A stretch of 64,000 nucleotides of DNA from Polymorphum gilvum SL003B-26A1 (GTDB taxonomy: Bacteria; Pseudomonadota; Alphaproteobacteria; Rhizobiales; Stappiaceae). The notes under the pieces were generated by a model. It was given only the letters and a program-made list of their open reading frames with translations, did no database searches and had not been told where the DNA came from. Where the stretch lies: positions 3,425,001 to 3,489,000 of the forward strand of contig NC_015259.1 in assembly GCF_000192745.1 (NCBI RefSeq). Reading direction: 5' to 3'. How positions within the stretch are numbered: position 1 is the stretch's first letter; every line of letters starts with the position of its first letter. A program made the position numbers and the translations under genes. Below, one piece after another: positions 7,937-16,196 of the stretch.

Positions 7937-8787
7937 GTGTCGATGTCTCCCCTCGCTTGCCCCTGGTCGGATCCAAGCGTTTTCGCGCGTTCGAGGCTGC
8001 GCTCGACCAGGCGGGTCAGCGCATCGCGCAACTGCGGCGCGCAGGCGATCACCGGGCCGCCGTCGAGCCAGCCCTCCTCGCCCGGGTAGTCCGCGGTCCA
8101 GCCGCCTGCCTCGCGGATCAACAGCAGGCCGGCCATGCAGTCCCAGACGTTGATATGCGGCTCGTAATAGCCGGCAAGTCGGCCGCAGGCGACATGGGCG
8201 AGCATAAGCGCGCCCGATCCGCTGCGGATGAACATGCCGCCGGCACCGAGGAGTTCCGCCACGAAAGCCGTCACCTGGACGACGGGAATGCGGAAATTCG
8301 CTCCCATCCCCAGAAGCGCCGCATCGATGCGCGCGGCCCTATCGACGCCGATCGGCGCACCATTGAGAAAGGCGCCCTGCCCTGCGACGGCGGCAAAGAA
8401 CTCCCCGGTCGACGGCTGACAGACCATCCCCAATTCGCAGGAGCCGTCCTTGACGAGGGCGAGGGAGATGCACCAGTCCCTCAGTCCATGCAGGAAGCAA
8501 CTCGTTCCGTCGATCGGGTCGACGATCCACACATAGCCGCTCGTCCCTGTCGCAAAGCCTTTCTCCTCGCCGAGAAACCCGTCATTCGGAAACGCAGCAC
8601 ACACCGCCTGGCGGACCAGGTCCTCGACCGCCCGGTCGGCCTCGGAGGCAACATCCTGGCCGTTCTGCTTGGTCTCGCACACAAGCGTGTCGAGGTGGGC
8701 AAAATAGCCGACGGCAAGATCGCCCGCCTGGCGGATCACAGTCTGTGCAAGGGCATGGCGGGCATTGCTGTCAAGATCAAGAGGCAT
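7909..8787 (-). CDS. Inositol monophosphatase-family phosphatase
   Basis: The 292-residue protein has the family metal-binding motifs: GEE at 73-75, DPIDGT from Asp90 (Asp90, Asp93) and a downstream WDCMAG element. Such Mg-dependent enzymes dephosphorylate inositol phosphates, histidinol phosphate or other small phosphates. ATG 8787 follows the lacI stop by 23 bp; an upstream TTG at 8814 overlaps lacI and is less likely. It is the last gene of the ABC transporter operon, which hints that the imported compound is, or becomes, phosphorylated. The exact substrate cannot be read from sequence. Confidence 0.85.
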   Translation of the reverse strand: MPLDLDSNARHALAQTVIRQAGDLAVGYFAHLDTLVCETKQNGQDVASEADRAVEDLVRQAVCAAFPNDGFLGEEKGFATGTSGYVWIVDPIDGTSCFLHGLRDWCISLALVKDGSCELGMVCQPSTGEFFAAVAGQGAFLNGAPIGVDRAARIDAALLGMGANFRIPVVQVTAFVAELLGAGGMFIRSGSGALMLAHVACGRLAGYYEPHINVWDCMAGLLLIREAGGWTADYPGEEGWLDGGPVIACAPQLRDALTRLVERSLERAKTLGSDQGQARGDIDTYQGTGAPA

Positions 8788-8810
8788 GTCGGGCTTTCGG
8801 CTGGAGGGGA

Positions 8811-9836
8811 TCAACGCGGCGCGCCCCGCGGGACGAAGCTGCCGCGGATGACAAGTTCGGGGACGACGCGCAGGCGCTGAAGCGGACGCTGCGGATCGTG
8901 CTGGCGCGCTTCGATCAGGCTGACCGCCGCGGCAGCGATCGCCTCCGGATCCTGCCAGAAGGTGGTCAGGTCGAAGGAAGCCCAGCCGGCCTCGGGCACG
9001 TTGTCGAAGCCGACCACGGCAACATCCTCGGGCACACGCAGGCCGGCCTCGTGGCGCAGCACGTCGAGAACGCCGAAGGCCATCGGGTCGTTGACGCAGA
9101 AGACCGCTTCCGGACGCCGCTGGCTCCGCAGAAGCGTGCGGGCGGCCTCCCGGCCTCCCTCGTAGACGGAATCGCAGCCGCGCGCGGTGATGACGGTCGC
9201 GCCAAGGCGCTCGGCCTCCTCCGTGAACGAGGCCTCGCGCTCGACGACGCTTGGCGTGCCGCTGCGCGACCCGACCATGCCGAGCACAGTCCGGCCGCTT
9301 TCGACTAACAGCCGCGCGATGCGCCGGGACGCCTCCGAGTTACCGGCGCGGACATGGTCGGCGTCGGGCTCGGAGCGGCCGATAACGACCAGGGGCTGGC
9401 CATTGCGCCGGGCAAGCTGGGCGAATTCGGTCGGCGGCGTGCCCGACAGGATGACGGTCGCCTCGGCACGGTGGCGCAGCAGCACCTTCTGCGCCGCAAG
9501 CAAGTCTTCGGGCGTTCGACCGGTGTTGATGAGCACCGGCACACTGCCGCGGGCGATCAAGGCCCGGGCAAGCGCTGCGACGAGGAAGGCACGGAAACCC
9601 TCCTCGGGGTTGGTCACCACCAGACCAACCAGGCGGCTCTGGTTGGCGAGCAGCCCGCGCGCCAGGTCATTGACCTCGTAACCGAGTTCCTCGGCCGCGC
9701 GCAGGACCTTGCGGCGGGTTTCTGCCGAAACGCTCGCGCCGGGGGTAAAGGTGCGCGACACGGCCGAACGGGAGACCCCTGCCCGCTCGGCAACCTGCAG
9801 GGCGCTGACAAATCCGGGCTTGGAATGCTTGGTCAT
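8811..9836 (-). CDS. LacI-family transcriptional regulator
   Basis: A 341-residue repressor with an N-terminal helix-turn-helix (LQVAERAGVSRSAVSRTF, about residues 13-32), a hinge helix (EVNDLARGLLANQS) and a periplasmic-binding-protein-like effector domain. It lies inside the ABC operon, between the second permease and the IMPase gene. The 16-bp perfect palindrome ahead of the operon's first gene is the obvious candidate operator, implying autoregulation. The effector is probably the imported substrate or its metabolite. Confidence 0.9.
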   Translation of the reverse strand: MTKHSKPGFVSALQVAERAGVSRSAVSRTFTPGASVSAETRRKVLRAAEELGYEVNDLARGLLANQSRLVGLVVTNPEEGFRAFLVAALARALIARGSVPVLINTGRTPEDLLAAQKVLLRHRAEATVILSGTPPTEFAQLARRNGQPLVVIGRSEPDADHVRAGNSEASRRIARLLVESGRTVLGMVGSRSGTPSVVEREASFTEEAERLGATVITARGCDSVYEGGREAARTLLRSQRRPEAVFCVNDPMAFGVLDVLRHEAGLRVPEDVAVVGFDNVPEAGWASFDLTTFWQDPEAIAAAAVSLIEARQHDPQRPLQRLRVVPELVIRGSFVPRGAPR

Positions 9837-9866
9837 GCTGTGCGGCGCCGGCGGTCCATCTGCATC

Positions 9867-10712
9867 TCAATGGCCGACACGGGCGAGCACGTCGGCTTTC
9901 AGGAATCGCTCGACCACAAGCATAAACCCGATGGAGGGTATGAGCAGCAACAGCGCGGTGATCGAGGCGACCTGATAGTTGCCGCCCGCACCGGCGGTGT
10001 AGAGCAGCAACGGCAGCAGATTGACGTCGGGCGCGCCGACGAAATAGCTCGCCGTGAACTCGTCGAGACTTTCCAGGAAGACGAAGATGGCACTGGCCAT
10101 CAGTCCGGGCATGGCCAGCGGCAGCGTAATGTCGAAGAAGGCCCGGAACGGCCCGGCGCCCATGGAGCGGGCCGCCTGTTCGAGTTCGGCGTCGACTGCC
10201 GAGAAGGCGGCCGTCGCGATCCACACGGCATAGACCAGTCCGTGGGTGACATGCACCAGGACGACGCCGGGCACCGTTCCGTTGAGGCCCAGTTCGTAGA
10301 AGGCGCGGGCAACGTTGACGTAGACCGGCAGGTTTGGAAACGCCTGCGGAATCAGGAAGGCGAGCAGGATCAGCCCGCGCAGCGGCAGCCTGAGACGGGC
10401 GAGCGCATAGCCGGCCGGAATCGCCAATGCCAGGGCGACGCAGACGGTGAGCGCGGCGATGACGACCGAGTTGGTCAGCGAGTCCACCGCGTTGCCGCGC
10501 GGCGAGAACACCCGCTGCCAGGAACCGAAGCCGTATTCGAGCGGCAGGGTGTGGGGGAAGTACCACTTCTCTGCCACGGTCCAAAGCAGCAGGTTGGTCA
10601 GCGGACCGAAGATTGCAAACGCGAGCAGGCCGAGCAGGATGCCGCGCGGCAGCCACCAAAGCTTATCCGCAACATGCGGCGAAAGGCGCGGCAACGGCAG
10701 GACCTTGTCCAT
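9867..10712 (-). CDS. ABC transporter inner-membrane permease (second)
   Basis: A 281-residue permease of the PotC/ThiP-like class with six predicted membrane helices and a binding-protein-dependent transport signature, AARSMGAGPFRAFFDITLPLAMPG (EAA loop, about residues 177-200). The start ATG 10712 overlaps the stop of the first permease by one base (TGATG). A longer upstream frame from 10760 has no support. It pairs with the 10712-11533 permease and the ATPase at 12818-13972. Confidence 0.9.
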   Translation of the reverse strand: MDKVLPLPRLSPHVADKLWWLPRGILLGLLAFAIFGPLTNLLLWTVAEKWYFPHTLPLEYGFGSWQRVFSPRGNAVDSLTNSVVIAALTVCVALALAIPAGYALARLRLPLRGLILLAFLIPQAFPNLPVYVNVARAFYELGLNGTVPGVVLVHVTHGLVYAVWIATAAFSAVDAELEQAARSMGAGPFRAFFDITLPLAMPGLMASAIFVFLESLDEFTASYFVGAPDVNLLPLLLYTAGAGGNYQVASITALLLLIPSIGFMLVVERFLKADVLARVGH

Positions 10713-11533
10713 CAGGCGTGCTCCTTCAGGCTGTGGCGCAGGTAGAGCCAGGCGACGCAAGAAGTGATCGCCAGCGAGATGAGGCCGAGTGCGTTGGCGA
10801 CGCCGTAGTCGCGATAGGCGTTGATGCGGAAGGCGATGTCGGCCGTGAGCATGGTCGGCGACTGGGCGCTGACCATCAGCGGTACGGAGAGCACCGACAT
10901 CATGGTCACGAAGCTGAGCACCAGGGCGACCATCAGCGTCTTGCCGACCTGCGGAACCAGGATCTCGGCCAGGATGCGCAGGCGCGAGGCGCCGAGGTTA
11001 CGCGCGGCCTCGAGCGTGCCCCGGTCGACCGACGCCATGGCGCCAGCCAGGAGCAGAGCGACGAAGGGCGTCTGCTTCCAGACGAAGGAAATGACGATGC
11101 CGCGCCAGTCGAGGAAGCTAACGGCATGCAGCGGGTCGAGCACGCCCGCGGCGGCCAGGGCGTTGTTCATCAGGCCGTTCTTGGCGAGGAAGGTCCGCAT
11201 GATCTGGCCGACGACGATGAACGGCACGAACAGCGGCCAGCGGTAGAGCCAGCGCAGGATCGCGACTGCACGCGGGTTCTCGCCGAGGGTCAGATAGCCG
11301 GCAACGGCGATGGCGGCGAGGCCGATCAGGACGGTCGACAGGGAGACGATGAAGACCGTGTAGAGCGCGTCGCCCCAATAGAGTTCGAAGGCCTTGCCGA
11401 AATTTGCCAGCGAATGGCCCTGAGTGGTCTCGAAGGCGCCGACCACCGAAGCCATCAGCGGCAGGATGAACAGCATCACGATCACGGCAAGGGCCGGCAG
11501 GACGAGGGCAAGGGCAAACAGACGCTGGGTCAT
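10712..11533 (-). CDS. ABC transporter inner-membrane permease (first)
   Basis: A 273-residue permease of the PotB-like class with about six membrane helices and an EAA loop EAARNLGASRLRILAEILVPQVG near the middle. ATG 11533 was chosen; a GTG five codons upstream is possible and neither has a strong ribosome site. It follows the binding-protein gene by 82 bp and is translationally coupled to the second permease. Confidence 0.9.
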   Translation of the reverse strand: MTQRLFALALVLPALAVIVMLFILPLMASVVGAFETTQGHSLANFGKAFELYWGDALYTVFIVSLSTVLIGLAAIAVAGYLTLGENPRAVAILRWLYRWPLFVPFIVVGQIMRTFLAKNGLMNNALAAAGVLDPLHAVSFLDWRGIVISFVWKQTPFVALLLAGAMASVDRGTLEAARNLGASRLRILAEILVPQVGKTLMVALVLSFVTMMSVLSVPLMVSAQSPTMLTADIAFRINAYRDYGVANALGLISLAITSCVAWLYLRHSLKEHA

Positions 11534-11615
11534 GACGGGCGACTGCACTGGCGGGAGACGGACGAGCCGGCCCCGTCCCGGATCGGGGCGGGGCCGGCGG
11601 CGTGGATGCGGCGAC

Positions 11616-12749
11616 TCAGTTCACCGTGCGCTCATAGGCTTCCAGGATGGCGCTGTTGTAGGGCGCGACCGGGAACGGCTTGCCCTTGGTGGCCAGATCC
11701 TCCGGGGTGATCTCGACGAACAGCTTGTCCCAGGTCGCCGGGTCGAGTTCGGCCTGGACATGCGCGGCATCGATGCCCGGATACCAGTTGAACTTCTCGA
11801 CGATGCCCTTGGCCTGGACCTTCGGGCTCGTTGCCAGAGCGACGAACGCCTCCGCCAGCTCCTTGTTGGGCGCCTTGGCGGGGATGACGTAGTGCATCGG
11901 CTGTCCGGGCATGCCGGGGGCCGGCAGTATCAGCTTCAGTTCCGGCGGCAGCTGGCCGTTCGCTTTCCAGCTGTAGAACATGTCGACCCAGACCGGACCC
12001 ATGGCGATCTCGCCGCGGGCGAGCATGTCGAGCGTGCCGGCGTTGCCCGGAGTCAGCGTGGCGTTGGCGGTGAAGTCCTTCAGGCTGGCGAGGGCGGCGT
12101 CCCACTTCTTGGTCTCCGCTTCCTCGAACGGGCCGTTCATCAGCTTGTCGGCATCGCCGTCGCCAAAGGCGTAGATCCAGCCCATGACGAAGCTGACGCC
12201 GGACGCGCCGCCCTTGATGCCGTTGTAGCCGAACTGTTTGGGATTGGCGGCCGCCCAGGCACGCAGGTCCTCGTAGCTCCTGGGCGGGTTGGGGACGAGC
12301 GCCGGATTGTAGGCGATCGCCGTCTGCGAGTTGAACATCGGCATGACGTAGCCATCGACCTCGGTGCCGAGCGCCATCCTGGCGTTGGCGCGGGTGACCA
12401 GGGCGCCGGTCTCGATGCTGCCGCGATAGTTGGCGAGGTAGCCCTCCTTGACCATCGGGCCGGCGAACTTCTCGTGCACGACGGCGACGTCGGTGTCCCA
12501 GGTCTGGACGCCGGCCTTGGCCTGCGCCTCGAAGCGCTCGAGGATCTTCTGCGAGCCGGCATCGCCCGGGCCGGTGCCCACAGCCCGGACCTTAGTTCCC
12601 GGATGCAGTTCCTCGAACAGCGGGCCGAGATACTCGTTGACGTAGTCGACCATGTTCTGATCGCCGGCCGTGATGACCGTCAGCTCGGCTGCGGTCGCCG
12701 GCACCGAGGCCAGGGCGAGCGCGAATGCGGCAAAGGCAGTCTTTTTCAT
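11616..12749 (-). CDS. ABC transporter periplasmic solute-binding protein
   Basis: A 377-residue extracellular solute-binding protein with a cleavable signal peptide (MKKTAFAAFALALASVPATA, then AELTV). There are two consecutive ATGs (12752 and 12749); the GGAG at 12759-12756 spaces best to the second. The mature protein has the two-lobed type-2 fold pattern of the PotD/AfuA-like group, which includes carriers of polyamines, iron and sugar phosphates. The family alone does not fix the ligand. Neighbouring lacI and IMPase genes suggest a polyol, sugar or phosphorylated derivative. Confidence 0.88.
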   Translation of the reverse strand: MKKTAFAAFALALASVPATAAELTVITAGDQNMVDYVNEYLGPLFEELHPGTKVRAVGTGPGDAGSQKILERFEAQAKAGVQTWDTDVAVVHEKFAGPMVKEGYLANYRGSIETGALVTRANARMALGTEVDGYVMPMFNSQTAIAYNPALVPNPPRSYEDLRAWAAANPKQFGYNGIKGGASGVSFVMGWIYAFGDGDADKLMNGPFEEAETKKWDAALASLKDFTANATLTPGNAGTLDMLARGEIAMGPVWVDMFYSWKANGQLPPELKLILPAPGMPGQPMHYVIPAKAPNKELAEAFVALATSPKVQAKGIVEKFNWYPGIDAAHVQAELDPATWDKLFVEITPEDLATKGKPFPVAPYNSAILEAYERTVN

Positions 12750-12817
12750 CATAGTCTCCAGGGGTTGGCCCGAGTTTCCGGACGCTGGGTCTGATCCTCG
12801 GTTGGAGCAGAGGGGTG

Positions 12818-13972
12818 TCAGTCTCCTGACGCTTTCGGACCGGCCTGCGTGGCCGGACCGAAATTCCGGGGCGACACGGCGGGACCGCCGGGCGCCGTAT
12901 CGAACAGGAAGGCCGCGGGACCAGGCACGCGCACGCGCACAGGCGTTCCGGGCGCAAGGGCGATCGGCGCGTCGACCTGGACCTCGCCGTCCGCGACGCA
13001 CACCGCATGACGCCAGTGTCCGCCCGGATAGCTGACGCTGGCGACCGTTCCGATCAGGTCGAGCGTGTCGTCGGCAGGTTCCGGGGCATCGGCGGCAGCA
13101 AGAAGTTGCGCCGCCTCGGCGCGAAACCGCGCCGCGACGGTTCCGCCGCCGATCCGGCGACCACCCAGCCGCATGCGCGCCGCACCGCAATGGGCGGCCG
13201 ACTCGCAGATCCAGTCGTCGCCCTCGATCCGACCGGTCAGGCGGACCTCGTTCTCCGCGCCCATGAAGGCGGCGACGAAGGCCGTCGCAGGCCGATTGAA
13301 AATCTCCTGGGGAGCGCCCTGCTGCACGATCCGGCCACCGTCCAGAATGACGATGCGGTCGGCCATGACCATGGCCTCCTCGCGGTCATGGGTGACGTGC
13401 ACGGCCGTGATCCCGAGGCGTTGTTGCAGCGCACGGATCTCGTGGCGCACGCTCAGGCGGATCCGGGCATCGAGATTCGACAGAGGCTCGTCGAGCAGCA
13501 GAATCTCCGGATTGACGGCAAGCGCTCGACCGAGGGCGACGCGCTGGCGCTGGCCGCCGGACAGGTTGTCCGGCTTGCGCTGCGACAGGCCGGACAATCC
13601 CAGCAGGTCTTCCATCTCGCGCACCCGGCGGACGACCTCGGTCCGCGGCAAGCCCTTGAGCTTCAAGCCATAGCCGATGTTGCGCTCAACGGTCATGTGC
13701 GGCCAGAGCGCATAGGACTGGAACACCAGGGCCATGCCGCGCTTGTCGGGCGCGGCGTGCGTGACGTCGCGCCCGGCCACGGCGACCATGCCGCAGGTCG
13801 GACGGACGAATCCGGCGATGGTGCGCAGCAGGGTCGTCTTGCCGCAGCCGGACGAGCCGAGGAGGGCGACGAACTCGCCCTTGTCGATCGCCAGATCGAT
13901 CCCCTTTAGAACGCTGGTGCGGCCATAGCCGACGTCGATCCCGGTCAGGCTCAAAAACACTGGTCCGTCCAT
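12818..13972 (-). CDS. ABC transporter ATP-binding protein
   Basis: A 384-residue ATPase with Walker A GSSGCGKT (about 37-44), Q-loop VFQSYALWPHM, signature LSGGQRQR, Walker B ILLLDEPLSNLDA and the H-loop HVTHDREEA. The C-terminal roughly 120 residues form a TOBE-like regulatory domain, as in PotA/UgpC/MalK relatives. The start ATG 13972 lies 12 bp from a 16-bp palindrome, so a bound repressor would cover the translation initiation region or the transcription start. It is the first gene of the ABC operon. Confidence 0.92.
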   Translation of the reverse strand: MDGPVFLSLTGIDVGYGRTSVLKGIDLAIDKGEFVALLGSSGCGKTTLLRTIAGFVRPTCGMVAVAGRDVTHAAPDKRGMALVFQSYALWPHMTVERNIGYGLKLKGLPRTEVVRRVREMEDLLGLSGLSQRKPDNLSGGQRQRVALGRALAVNPEILLLDEPLSNLDARIRLSVRHEIRALQQRLGITAVHVTHDREEAMVMADRIVILDGGRIVQQGAPQEIFNRPATAFVAAFMGAENEVRLTGRIEGDDWICESAAHCGAARMRLGGRRIGGGTVAARFRAEAAQLLAAADAPEPADDTLDLIGTVASVSYPGGHWRHAVCVADGEVQVDAPIALAPGTPVRVRVPGPAAFLFDTAPGGPAVSPRNFGPATQAGPKASGD

Positions 13973-13983
13973 TCCACTCGTTT

Positions 13984-13999
13984 TTGCACAGCTGTGCAA
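13984..13999. promoter_or_regulatory. Perfect 16-bp palindrome, candidate LacI-family operator
   Basis: TTGCACAGCTGTGCAA is an exact inverted repeat 12 bp upstream of the first gene of the ABC operon. LacI-family operators are typically 14-20 bp palindromes of this kind, and the operon encodes its own LacI regulator at 8811-9836. Confidence 0.65.
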
Positions 14000-14239
14000 T
14001 GACCGGCGCAGATGTAGCGGCACCGTTTTACAGGGCGATGACAGACCGGGACCGAAGTCGGTCTTTTTGGTCGATCACAAAAACACGGGGAAAGGTCGCG
14101 CCCAGGCGGCCAGCAGAGATCGACCCCACGGCATGCAGGCGTCAGGCCTCAGGCAGGGCAAGGCAAGCTGCCGGCAGGCTGCGCCGGTCAGGTCACGCGA
14201 GGGGGAATGCTGGTCGGATCCCGGCTTGCCGGTCCAGCG

Positions 14240-15400
14240 TCAGGTCAGAGCCTGCACCGCCCGTTCGACCCCGCGCAATTCGGCGAGTCCGCGCAGACGG
14301 CCGATCGCCGGATAGCCGGGCGTCGAAGACTTGCGCAGGTCGTCGAGGATCTGGTGACCGTGGTCCGGACGCATCGGCAGCAGGCAGCCGCGTCGGCGTT
14401 CCAGCGCATGGATCGCCCGGATCACCGCGACCATGTCGACATCGCCATCGAGATGGGCCGCCTCATGGAAGCTCAATCCGTCGGCCTCCCGCTTCGTCGT
14501 CCGCAGATGCAGGAAGTGGATCCGGTCGCCGAACCGCTCGATCATGGCAACGATGTCGTTGTCGGCACGCACGCCGTAGGACCCCGTGCATAGGGTGAAG
14601 CCGTTGGCCGGACTGTCGACCATCGCCGCGATCGCTGCCATGTCGTCGATCGTCGAAACGATGCGCGGTAGGCCGAACAGGGACCGCGGCGGATCGTCGG
14701 GATGGATCGCGAGAAGCGCTCCCGCAGCCTCCGCCACCGGCACGACGATGGTCAGGAACGCTGCAAGGTTGCGGCGCAGGGCCTGCGCATCAAGGTCTTC
14801 ATAGGCGGAAAGGCGCTGGCGGAAGCCCTCCAGTGAATAGCTTTCCTCCGAGCCCGGCAGCCCCGCGATGATGGTCTTCGTCAGCGCTTCGATGTCGGTC
14901 GGCGTCATCGCCTCGAATGCGACCCGCGCGGCGGCGACCGTCTCCGGCGAATGGTCGGCCCCGGCTCCGGCGCGGCCGAGGACAAACAGGTCGAAGGCCG
15001 CGTAGCGGACATGATCGAAGCGCAGGCACCGCGCGCCGTCCGCAAGCTCGTAGGCAAGCTCCGTCCGGGTCCAATCGATCACCGGCATGAAATTGTAGCA
15101 GACGCGGGTGATGCCGCAGGCGGCGAGGTTGCGCACCGTCTCCGCCCAGGCCCGAGCATGGCGTTCCCACCCCGGCGCGCCGGTCTTGATATCCTCGTGC
15201 ACCGGGATGCTCTCGACCACCGACCAGGTCAGGCCGGCCGCTTCGATTTCGACCTTGCGCGCCGCGATGGCCTCCATCGGCCAGACGGTTCCGTTGGGGA
15301 GGTCGTGCAAGGCGGTGACGACCCCGGTCGCTCCGGCCTGTCGGATGTCGGCGAGCGAAACCGGATCGGCCGGCCCGAACCAGCGCCATGTCTGCTGCAT
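14240..15400 (-). CDS. uxuA: Mannonate dehydratase
   Basis: The 386-residue enzyme converts D-mannonate to 2-keto-3-deoxygluconate in the uronate pathway. Recognisable family segments include [19 protein letters not shown] near the N-terminus, [27 protein letters not shown], the metal-site region LAIHPDDPP, and the C-terminal MRPDHGHQ. The start ATG 15400 has AGGAC upstream. It lies 46 bp after the uxuR-like gene and ends the leftward arm of the uronide locus. UxuB is encoded on the rightward arm. Confidence 0.93.
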   Translation of the reverse strand: MQQTWRWFGPADPVSLADIRQAGATGVVTALHDLPNGTVWPMEAIAARKVEIEAAGLTWSVVESIPVHEDIKTGAPGWERHARAWAETVRNLAACGITRVCYNFMPVIDWTRTELAYELADGARCLRFDHVRYAAFDLFVLGRAGAGADHSPETVAAARVAFEAMTPTDIEALTKTIIAGLPGSEESYSLEGFRQRLSAYEDLDAQALRRNLAAFLTIVVPVAEAAGALLAIHPDDPPRSLFGLPRIVSTIDDMAAIAAMVDSPANGFTLCTGSYGVRADNDIVAMIERFGDRIHFLHLRTTKREADGLSFHEAAHLDGDVDMVAVIRAIHALERRRGCLLPMRPDHGHQILDDLRKSSTPGYPAIGRLRGLAELRGVERAVQALT

Positions 15401-15446
15401 GTCTTGTCCTGCCTCGTTGAGGAAATGCGTGTGGATCCGCTGGCGC

Positions 15447-16196
15447 TCAGCTTCCCACGGCGGCGACCGGACCGCTGTCGAACAGGTAGCCGTCGAAGGC
15501 CGGATCATCCACGTCGGAGAGTTCGAGCAGCGTCTGCCGCACGTTTTCCAGGTGCTGCCACATGGCCTGGCGGGCGGCCCGAGGATCTCGGCATTGCAGG
15601 GCGTTGAGGATGACCTTGTGATCGTCGAGCCATTTGCCGCGATAACCGGCATCGAAGATGCGGCTGTGCAGGCGGGCCCACATCGGGCTCTCCTCGCGCT
15701 TGCGCCACAGTTCGTCGGTCATGTCGACCAGCACGCTGTTCTGCGTCGCCTCGGCGATCAGGTGATGAAACAGTTCGTCGCCGGAATAGTCGTCCGACCC
15801 CTCCTCGATCGCCTTGCGCTCCATCTCCAGCGCCTCGCGCATACGCAGGATGTCGGACTTGGTGACCATGGTCGCAGCAAACGCCGCGATGCTGCTTTCC
15901 AGCAACTGGCGGGCCTGAAGCAGTTCGAACGGACCGATATCGCCGCGCGGTGCGGCAGTCTCGCCGGACGGCAAGCGGGAGACATAGATGCCCGAGCCCT
16001 TGCGCACGTCGACGTAACCTTCGATCTCGAGCATGATCACGGCCTCGCGCACGAGCGAGCGGCTGACGCCCATCTCCTCCGAGATCTGCCGTTCGGTCTT
16101 CAGCCTGTCGCCGACGCGGTAGCCGTGCTCGACCATATCCCGCTTGAGGGCTTCGGCAACCTCCTCGTAGCGGCGCTTGCCGCCTGCCTCGATCAT
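15447..16196 (-). CDS. uxuR: UxuR/ExuR-like GntR-FCD regulator
   Basis: A 249-residue regulator whose winged-helix segment ([12 protein letters not shown]..., [28 protein letters not shown]) closely follows the UxuR/ExuR pattern, followed by an FCD effector domain. In enterobacteria UxuR and ExuR bind fructuronate or glucuronate-type ligands and repress uronate genes. Its ATG overlaps the beta-glucuronidase stop by 4 bp (ATGA). The matching operator sequence is present in the divergent control region at 19200-19238, so it likely represses both arms. Confidence 0.88.
   Translation of the reverse strand: MIEAGGKRRYEEVAEALKRDMVEHGYRVGDRLKTERQISEEMGVSRSLVREAVIMLEIEGYVDVRKGSGIYVSRLPSGETAAPRGDIGPFELLQARQLLESSIAAFAATMVTKSDILRMREALEMERKAIEEGSDDYSGDELFHHLIAEATQNSVLVDMTDELWRKREESPMWARLHSRIFDAGYRGKWLDDHKVILNALQCRDPRAARQAMWQHLENVRQTLLELSDVDDPAFDGYLFDSGPVAAVGS

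Noticed and set aside
9354-10745. 463-codon plus-strand frame opposite lacI and a permease
   Set aside because: Composition is that of an antisense shadow; the minus-strand LacI and permease are unambiguous.
14044-14068. Hairpin GACCG/CGGTC followed by TTTTT on the plus strand
   Set aside because: Short stem, and no rightward gene lies upstream that it could terminate.
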